Origin: an uncultured beta proteobacterium
GTDB taxonomy: Bacteria; Pseudomonadota; Gammaproteobacteria; Burkholderiales; Burkholderiaceae
Length of the DNA stretch: 14,374 bases
NCBI GenBank assembly: GCA_903845455.1
Contig: CAIMXN010000104.1
Coordinates: 1 to 14,374 of the forward strand
Reading direction: 5' to 3'
The notes under the pieces: generated by a model
What the model saw: only the letters and a program-made list of their open reading frames with translations
The model's database searches: none
Told to the model about the DNA's origin: nothing
Shown: positions 6,869 to 11,794 of the stretch, in pieces
How positions within the stretch are numbered: position 1 is the first letter of the stretch
Layout: each line of letters begins with the position of its first letter
Translations under genes and position numbers: made by a program

Positions 6869-7915
6869 ATGAAAAAAGTACTCATTCTTGGTGTTAATGG
6901 CTTTATCGGACATCATCTTTCCAAGCGCATTCTGGAGGCAACCGATTGGGATGTCTACGGCATGGATATGCAAAACGATCGCTTAGGCGATTTAGTCAAA
7001 CATCCACGCATGCACTTTTTTGAAGGTGATATCACCATCAATAAAGAATGGGTTGAATATCACATCCGCAAATGCGATGTCATCTTGCCCTTAGTGGCGA
7101 TTGCAACTCCTGCCACTTATGTGCAGCAGCCATTAAAAGTATTTGAACTCGACTTTGAGGCAAATCTGCCTATCGTTCGCTCTGCAGTGAAATACAAAAA
7201 ACATTTGGTCTTCCCATCAACCTCTGAGGTCTATGGAATGTGTGAGGATGGTGAGTTTGATCCAGCTGCTTCCAATATGGTTTACGGACCAATCAACAAG
7301 CCACGCTGGATCTATGCTTGCTCCAAACAATTGATGGATCGTGTGATCTGGGGTTACGGCATGGAAGGCTTACGCTTTACCCTCTTCCGTCCATTCAATT
7401 GGATTGGGCCTGGCCTTGATAGCATCTATACAGCAAAAGAAGGTTCTTCACGTGTAGTGACCCAGTTCTTGGGTCATATCGTTCGCGGCGAACCCATTAA
7501 TCTCGTTGATGGTGGCGCTCAAAAGCGTGCCTTTACTTATATTGATGATGGCATCGATGCTTTGATGAAGATCATCGCGAATAAGGATGGGGTTGCTGAC
7601 GGTAAGATCTACAACATTGGCAATCCAATTAATAATCACTCCGTTCGTGAGCTTGCAAATCAAATGTTAGAGATTGCTAGAAGCATTCCTGAATATGCCA
7701 AGACCGCTAATGCAGTGAAGATTCAAGAAACCACTTCTGGCGCCTACTACGGCGAGGGTTACCAAGATGTGCAGAACCGCGTTCCTGCCATTGATAACAC
7801 CATGAAGGAATTAGGCTGGAAGCCAACAATAACCATGACTGATGCCCTCAAGAATATTTTTGAAGCCTATCGTGAAGATGTTGAAAAAGCACGTCACTTA
7901 GTCGATAAAGAATAA
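6869..7915 (+). CDS. arnA: UDP-glucuronate decarboxylase (C-terminal half of ArnA; UDP-4-keto-pentose/UDP-xylose synthase type)
   Basis: This short-chain dehydrogenase oxidises and decarboxylates UDP-glucuronate to UDP-4-keto-pentose, the first committed step to Ara4N. The 348 residues match the C-terminal domain of E. coli ArnA. They have the NAD loop GVNGFIG at 8-14, S119-E120 in PSTSEVYGMC, Y149/K153 in YACSK, and R304 in GYQDVQNR, the counterpart of E. coli R619. A stand-alone homologue from Ralstonia solanacearum is described as a bifunctional UDP-4-keto-pentose/UDP-xylose synthase, so UDP-xylose may be a second product here; that is inferred by family. AGAGG at 6856-6860 is 8 bases from the ATG. 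The 55-base gap to the formyltransferase gene has no terminator and no remnant of a fused linker. Confidence 0.92.
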   Translation: MKKVLILGVNGFIGHHLSKRILEATDWDVYGMDMQNDRLGDLVKHPRMHFFEGDITINKEWVEYHIRKCDVILPLVAIATPATYVQQPLKVFELDFEANLPIVRSAVKYKKHLVFPSTSEVYGMCEDGEFDPAASNMVYGPINKPRWIYACSKQLMDRVIWGYGMEGLRFTLFRPFNWIGPGLDSIYTAKEGSSRVVTQFLGHIVRGEPINLVDGGAQKRAFTYIDDGIDALMKIIANKDGVADGKIYNIGNPINNHSVRELANQMLEIARSIPEYAKTANAVKIQETTSGAYYGEGYQDVQNRVPAIDNTMKELGWKPTITMTDALKNIFEAYREDVEKARHLVDKE

Positions 7916-7927
7916 GCTCCGAGGTTC

Positions 7928-8845
7928 ATGGCAAAGATCGCACTCAAGGTAGACGTTGATACCTTACGCGGCACCAAAGAGGGTGTTCCCAATTTAGCTC
8001 GCACACTAGAGCGTTTTGGTCTAAAGGCCACTTTCTTATTTAGCCTAGGTCCTGATCACACTGGCTGGGCTCTCAAGCGCGTCTTTCGTCCGGGATTTTT
8101 AAAGAAGGTGAGTCGCACTTCCGTTATCGAACACTATGGCATCAAAACACTTCTGTATGGCGTCGTACTTCCCGGTCCAGATATTGGTAAAAAAGCGGCT
8201 GCAGAAATGCGTGCAATTGATCAAGCCGGGCATGAGACTGGTATTCATACATGGGATCATGTGGCATGGCAAGATGCCGTGCGTACTAAAGATGCGGTGT
8301 GGACAAAGGCCCAAATGCAAAAGTCTTGGGATCGCTTTGTGGAAATCTTTGGACATCCACCAGCGACCTACGGGGCAGCTGGCTGGCAAATGAATGAGCC
8401 AGCATTTGAGCAACTCGATCAATGGGGTATCCAATACTCATCAGATGGTCGAGCAGAGCCAAACCTCATGCCCTATCGTTTGGCACTTCCTTCTGGAAAG
8501 GCTAAACACGTTCAATACCCCACCACTCTGCCAACCTTTGATGAATTGATTGGAATTGATGGTGCAGATGAGTTTGGGGCAGTCAAAAAACTCTTAGAAA
8601 TCACCCAAAGCAATCCAAATGATCAAGTCTTTACCCTTCATGCAGAATTAGAGGGTCAAAAACTACTACCTGCCTTCGAAGAGCTCCTGATGGGCTGGCT
8701 TAATCAAGGACATGATTTGGTCACCATGGGAGAGCTTCACCAATCCTGGAATGTCACCAAACAACTCGATAAAATAGCCGTATTGCCCGTGAATTGGGGT
8801 GAAGTACCCAACCGCAGTGGCGAGATGATTGTACAAAACCATTAA
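7928..8845 (+). CDS. arnD: 4-deoxy-4-formamido-L-arabinose-phosphoundecaprenol deformylase
   Basis: ArnD removes the formyl group from undecaprenyl-phosphate-linked Ara4-formyl-N, which allows export and transfer by ArnT. The 305-residue protein is a NodB-type polysaccharide deacetylase. Its metal-site residues are D9 and D11 in KVDVDTLRGT, and the histidines of GIHTWDHVAW (H107, H111). PATYGAAGW and FTLHAELEG fit ArnD rather than chitooligosaccharide deacetylases. The length is normal (about 300). GAGG at 7921-7924 lies only 3 bases before the ATG, so initiation may lean on coupling with the gene 12 bases upstream. It is the last recognisable Ara4N gene. No arnE or arnF follows and no terminator is seen before the next gene. 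Confidence 0.92.
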   Translation: MAKIALKVDVDTLRGTKEGVPNLARTLERFGLKATFLFSLGPDHTGWALKRVFRPGFLKKVSRTSVIEHYGIKTLLYGVVLPGPDIGKKAAAEMRAIDQAGHETGIHTWDHVAWQDAVRTKDAVWTKAQMQKSWDRFVEIFGHPPATYGAAGWQMNEPAFEQLDQWGIQYSSDGRAEPNLMPYRLALPSGKAKHVQYPTTLPTFDELIGIDGADEFGAVKKLLEITQSNPNDQVFTLHAELEGQKLLPAFEELLMGWLNQGHDLVTMGELHQSWNVTKQLDKIAVLPVNWGEVPNRSGEMIVQNH

Positions 8846-8891
8846 GAGTAGTAAAAATATTGAGCAGTACCCGAGACATTTTATTTATTAC

Positions 8892-8895
8892 GAGG
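8892..8895 (+). promoter_or_regulatory. Ribosome binding site that sets the peroxiredoxin start
   Basis: GAGG lies 6 bases before the ATG at 8902. The frame is open back to a TTG at 8860, which has no ribosome site, so the shorter protein is preferred. Confidence 0.65.
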
Positions 8896-8901
8896 ATCAT
8901 C

Positions 8902-9369
8902 ATGACAGTAGCTATCGGCCAAACGATGCCGGAGTGCGCAATTCCTGCGACATCAGACCTTACCTTCACACCTGCATCAGCCCAGGGTAAGAAATTAATT
9001 ATTTATTTTTATCCAAAAGATATGACCCCTGGTTGCACCGCTGAATCAGGCGAATTTCGTGACAACATTGAAGCCTTCACTAAAGCAAATACCTTGGTAG
9101 TAGGGGTTTCACGAGACACCCTTAAGTCCCACGATAACTTCCGCAATAAGTTACAGTTGCCCTTTGAATTAATTGCAGATACCGAAGAGAAACTTTGCCA
9201 GATTTTCGGTGTCATGAAAATGAAAAATATGTATGGCAAGCAAGTGCGTGGCGTAGAGCGTAGTACCTTCCTTTTTGACTCTTCCGGAAAACTGGCAAAA
9301 GAGTGGCGCGGGATAAAAGTTTCAGGCCATGTTACAGAGGTATTACAAGCAGCACAGGCCATTAATTAA
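8902..9369 (+). CDS. bcp: Thioredoxin-dependent peroxiredoxin, BCP/PrxQ type
   Basis: This cytoplasmic thiol peroxidase reduces H2O2 and organic hydroperoxides with electrons from thioredoxin. It is 155 residues long, with the peroxidatic cysteine C45 in YFYPKDMTPGCTAES and the catalytic arginine in the RGVERSTFLFD block. The resolving cysteine that E. coli BCP has five residues on (C50) is absent, and G50 stands there. Other cysteines are C12 and C99, so it may be a 1-Cys or atypical enzyme. The ATG at 8902 has GAGG 6 bases upstream. A weak promoter, TTGAGC 8860-8865 and TATTTA 8882-8887, may lie in the 56-base gap after arnD, so it need not belong to the arn transcript. After the gene there is only AT-rich sequence without a convincing hairpin. 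Confidence 0.92.
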   Translation: MTVAIGQTMPECAIPATSDLTFTPASAQGKKLIIYFYPKDMTPGCTAESGEFRDNIEAFTKANTLVVGVSRDTLKSHDNFRNKLQLPFELIADTEEKLCQIFGVMKMKNMYGKQVRGVERSTFLFDSSGKLAKEWRGIKVSGHVTEVLQAAQAIN

Positions 9370-9395
9370 TTTTTTAATAATTTTTGGCTAGGTGC

Positions 9396-9423
9396 TTGCA
9401 AAGCCCAAAATTTGGGGTAAAGT
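9396..9423 (+). promoter_or_regulatory. Candidate promoter of the PhoH leader/small RNA
   Basis: TTGCAA at 9396-9401 and TAAAGT at 9418-9423 are separated by 16 bases, which predicts transcription from about 9430. The hexamers each match the sigma70 consensus at four positions. Its place just upstream of a structured, terminator-ended stretch supports it. Confidence 0.45.
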
Positions 9424-9429
9424 AAAGTT

Positions 9430-9588
9430 ATATGCACCGTAAACGACGGGAAAGACGAACAATCCGTTTAATTCAAGAGCCTGGATACAAAGCAGGCACG
9501 GCTAGCAACCCCCTTCGTTTTATCGATTGTTTTAAACCCAGTTTCACAATAAACCGTCAATGCGCTCTGCTTGGCGGTTTTTTCTTTT
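9430..9588 (+). ncRNA. Structured leader or small RNA upstream of the PhoH gene
   Basis: This is a predicted transcript of about 155 nt, from a promoter-like sequence to an intrinsic terminator. Visible pairings are CCGT 9437-9440 with ACGG 9446-9449, and GCCTG 9479-9483 with CAGGC 9493-9497. A 7-bp long-range helix, AACAATC 9458-9464 with GATTGTT 9525-9531, encloses the second hairpin. The terminator stem is at 9551-9580. The RNA would end just before the PhoH ribosome site, so it could be an independent small RNA or a leader whose terminator controls read-through. A 52-codon frame from ATG 9432 to TAG 9590 runs through it, but it has no ribosome site and its end is encoded by the terminator. 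I do not recognise the family; an Rfam scan would decide. Confidence 0.55.
9551..9588 (+). terminator. Intrinsic terminator just before the PhoH ribosome site
   Basis: Bases 9551-9560 (AAACCGTCAA) pair with 9571-9580 (TTGGCGGTTT) over 10 bp with one G-U pair. The loop is 10 bases and the T-run reads TTTTTTCTTTT to 9588. The PhoH Shine-Dalgarno begins at the next base. Confidence 0.85.
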
Positions 9589-9594
9589 AGGAGA
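9589..9594 (+). promoter_or_regulatory. Ribosome binding site that sets the PhoH start
   Basis: AGGAGA lies 6 bases before the ATG at 9601. The in-frame start at 9571 would fall inside the terminator stem, so 9601 is chosen. Confidence 0.85.
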
Positions 9595-9600
9595 GTCTGC

Positions 9601-11268
9601 ATGCCATTGCCCCCCATCCCAACTCAAATTGCTGACCAAGTGAAATTGGGTCGTAAAGATACTCCTGACCTAAAGAAGCGCCCTACTCCAGCAAAACCAG
9701 TTGTCATGGAAAATCATGCAGTTGATTGGACTAAGGACACGCAGGAAGATCTCTCTGCCGCAGAAGTAGCTCTCGAGAAAATTAAGGCTGATCGCCGTCC
9801 TGCTCACACTGATAGATTTGATGACAAAGCTCTAAACGTCCCAGAAAAACCAAAGCGCGTGATACGCACTGGCCCTCCAAGCTTATTTGTTCTAGATACC
9901 AATGTGTTGATGCACGATCCCAGCTCCCTGTTCCGCTTCTCAGAACATGACTTGTTCTTGCCGATGACTACTCTTGAAGAGCTAGACAATCATAAGAAAG
10001 GTATGACCGAAGTTGCCCGCAATGCTCGTACTGTCAGCAGATCTTTAGATCAACTTGTTGCTGGCACTAGTGGCTCCTTAGATGAGGGTATCCCCCTCAA
10101 TAAGCTAGGTAACCAGGATGTGTCGGGTCGCTTATTCTTTCAAACCAAACTAACCACCCAAACCCTCCCTGAAGGCTTGCCTGAAGGTAAGGGTGACAAT
10201 ATGATTCTGGCCGTGGTTAGCGAACTGCAAAAGACGCGTAATGGTCAAGAAGTAGTGCTGGTATCTAAAGATATCAACATGCGGATTAAGGCGCGTGCTT
10301 TAGGTTTACCTGCTGAAGACTATTTCAACGATCAAGTTCTTGAAGATCGCGACCTGATGTACGCAGGCGTCATGAATTTGCCGTCTGATTTTTGGCCAAA
10401 GCATGGCAAGGCAATGGAAAGTTGGGCAGATAGCAAATCGGGCACTATGTTCTACAGAGTCACTGGCCCGAGCGTGCCAAGCATGCTGGTCAATCAGTTT
10501 GTCTATCAAGAAAATCCTGATGGCTCAACCCCTTTCTATGCCCAAGTTCGAGAAATCAACGGCAAGACTGCTCTTTTGCAAACCCTCAGAGACTTCTCGC
10601 ATCAAAAAAATAATGTTTGGAGCGTGACTGCCCGTAATCGAGAACAAAACTTTGCTATGAATTTACTGATGAACCCAGAGATTGACTTTGTCACCCTCTT
10701 GGGTCAAGCGGGCACCGGTAAAACCTTACTGGCATTAGCTTCTGGCTTAGAACAGGTTCTCGATAGTAAACGCTATAACGAGATCATTATTACCCGTGCA
10801 ACTGTTCCTGTGGGCGAAGACATTGGTTTCTTACCAGGTACCGAAGAAGAAAAGATGCAGCCATGGATGGGTGCGTTTGACGATAACTTAGAAGTGCTCC
10901 ATCGCAATGAAGATAACGCTGGCGAATGGGGTCGCGCTGCTACTCAAGAACTGGTGCGCTCACGTATCAAGGTGAAAAGTATGAACTTCATGCGTGGCAG
11001 AACCTTTGTCAGTAAATTTGTGATCATTGATGAAGCGCAAAACTTAACACCCAAGCAAATGAAAACCTTGGTCACCCGCGCAGGTCCTGGAACGAAGATT
11101 GTTTGTCTAGGTAATATTGCGCAGATCGATACGCCTTACTTAACTGAAGGGTCTTCAGGCCTCACTTATGTAGTGGATCGCTTTAAAGGCTGGCGTCATG
11201 GCGGCCATGTCACCCTAGCGCGCGGCGAGCGTTCACGTCTTGCGGATCATGCTGCCGACGCCCTCTAA
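9601..11268 (+). CDS. phoH: PIN domain-PhoH ATPase fusion protein (PhoH2 type)
   Basis: This is a cytoplasmic protein of 555 residues joining a PIN ribonuclease domain to a PhoH P-loop ATPase. Mycobacterial proteins with this layout (PhoH2) have RNA helicase and RNase activity, so a role in RNA unwinding and decay is inferred. The PIN domain (about 95-235) has LFVLDTNVLMHDP with D99, an acidic LEELDNHKKG near 125-134, GDN with D199 and VSKDIN with D224, so its acidic site looks intact. The ATPase domain (about 345-555) has Walker A GQAGTGKT at 368-375 and Walker B VIIDEAQN at 474-481. Residues 1-90 are charged and probably flexible. Transcription must pass the terminator at 9551-9588 or start between it and the gene, and no promoter fits there. 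The 3' end overlaps the next gene by 20 bases. Confidence 0.93.
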   Translation: MPLPPIPTQIADQVKLGRKDTPDLKKRPTPAKPVVMENHAVDWTKDTQEDLSAAEVALEKIKADRRPAHTDRFDDKALNVPEKPKRVIRTGPPSLFVLDTNVLMHDPSSLFRFSEHDLFLPMTTLEELDNHKKGMTEVARNARTVSRSLDQLVAGTSGSLDEGIPLNKLGNQDVSGRLFFQTKLTTQTLPEGLPEGKGDNMILAVVSELQKTRNGQEVVLVSKDINMRIKARALGLPAEDYFNDQVLEDRDLMYAGVMNLPSDFWPKHGKAMESWADSKSGTMFYRVTGPSVPSMLVNQFVYQENPDGSTPFYAQVREINGKTALLQTLRDFSHQKNNVWSVTARNREQNFAMNLLMNPEIDFVTLLGQAGTGKTLLALASGLEQVLDSKRYNEIIITRATVPVGEDIGFLPGTEEEKMQPWMGAFDDNLEVLHRNEDNAGEWGRAATQELVRSRIKVKSMNFMRGRTFVSKFVIIDEAQNLTPKQMKTLVTRAGPGTKIVCLGNIAQIDTPYLTEGSSGLTYVVDRFKGWRHGGHVTLARGERSRLADHAADAL

Positions 11269-11782
11269 GCAAACTCGTTTATGCCGCACTCTGATAGGGT
11301 GCGGCATTTTTATTTGCACCCTACTCCTGATCAATGGTTGCAGCATCTTTGGAAGTAAATCGAGCCCTGCAAAAGTTACTCAGTTCAAACAAGACACCAG
11401 CGTCGGTACAGAAGATATTTCTATTGCAGCAGTGGGTCTAGTAGGCGTTCCCTACGTCTATGGGGGTAATACCCCCAAAGGGGGCTTTGATTGCAGTGGG
11501 CTTATCGTCTACGTGTATAACAAAGCAGCTGGCATCAGACTGCCTCGCACTATTCAGCTCATGAGCGCCAAAGGTAGAAGTATTGATAACCAAGCGCCTG
11601 CCCCAGGAGATCTGGTGTTCTTCAACACCACAGGCGAAAAATACTCTCATGCGGGAATCTACGTAGGCCAAGGCAGATTTGTACATGCTCCAAGTGCGGG
11701 AGGCACTGTGCGACTTGAGCAAATTGAGAATCCCTATTGGGCTGCCAGATTTACTGAGGCAAGAAGATTAACGCCTCAGTAA
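11249..11782 (+). CDS. NlpC/P60 family lipoprotein, probable peptidoglycan endopeptidase (MepS/Spr-like)
   Basis: It is predicted to be a lipid-anchored cysteine hydrolase that cuts peptide bonds in peptidoglycan. From the ATG at 11249 it has 177 residues. These comprise a hydrophobic signal segment (about 13-30), a lipobox-like LLINGC with C31 (S32 favours the outer membrane), a short linker and an NlpC/P60 domain from about residue 55. The catalytic triad is C82 in GGFDCSGLIVYVY, H134 in YSHAGIYVG and H146 in RFVHAPS. The start overlaps the PhoH gene by 20 bases, and a TTG at 11240 in frame is possible. No clear Shine-Dalgarno is visible. No in-frame ATG, GTG or TTG lies between the hairpin and the lipobox. 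An intrinsic terminator sits within codons 11-22, so expression probably depends on read-through or on translation keeping the hairpin open. Confidence 0.88.
   Translation: MLPTPSKQTRLCRTLIGCGIFICTLLLINGCSIFGSKSSPAKVTQFKQDTSVGTEDISIAAVGLVGVPYVYGGNTPKGGFDCSGLIVYVYNKAAGIRLPRTIQLMSAKGRSIDNQAPAPGDLVFFNTTGEKYSHAGIYVGQGRFVHAPSAGGTVRLEQIENPYWAARFTEARRLTPQ
11281..11315 (+). terminator. Strong intrinsic terminator inside the NlpC/P60 signal-peptide codons
   Basis: Bases 11281-11291 (ATGCCGCACTC) pair with 11297-11307 (GGGTGCGGCAT) over 11 bp with one G-U pair. The loop is 5 bases (TGATA), followed by a T-run, TTTTATTT, to 11315. It starts 12 bases after the PhoH stop codon, where the PhoH terminator would be expected. 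Confidence 0.85.
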
Positions 11783-11794
11783 ATACCTGAGCAG

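Noticed and set aside
9358..9388. Terminator after the peroxiredoxin gene
   Set aside because: GCCA and TGGC can pair only across a long AT-rich loop with poor inner pairing, and there is no proper T-run after the stem.
11775..11791. Bidirectional terminator between the NlpC/P60 and autotransporter genes
   Set aside because: Only a 5-bp stem (CTCAG/CTGAG) with a 7-base loop, overlapping a stop codon and lacking T-runs on both sides.
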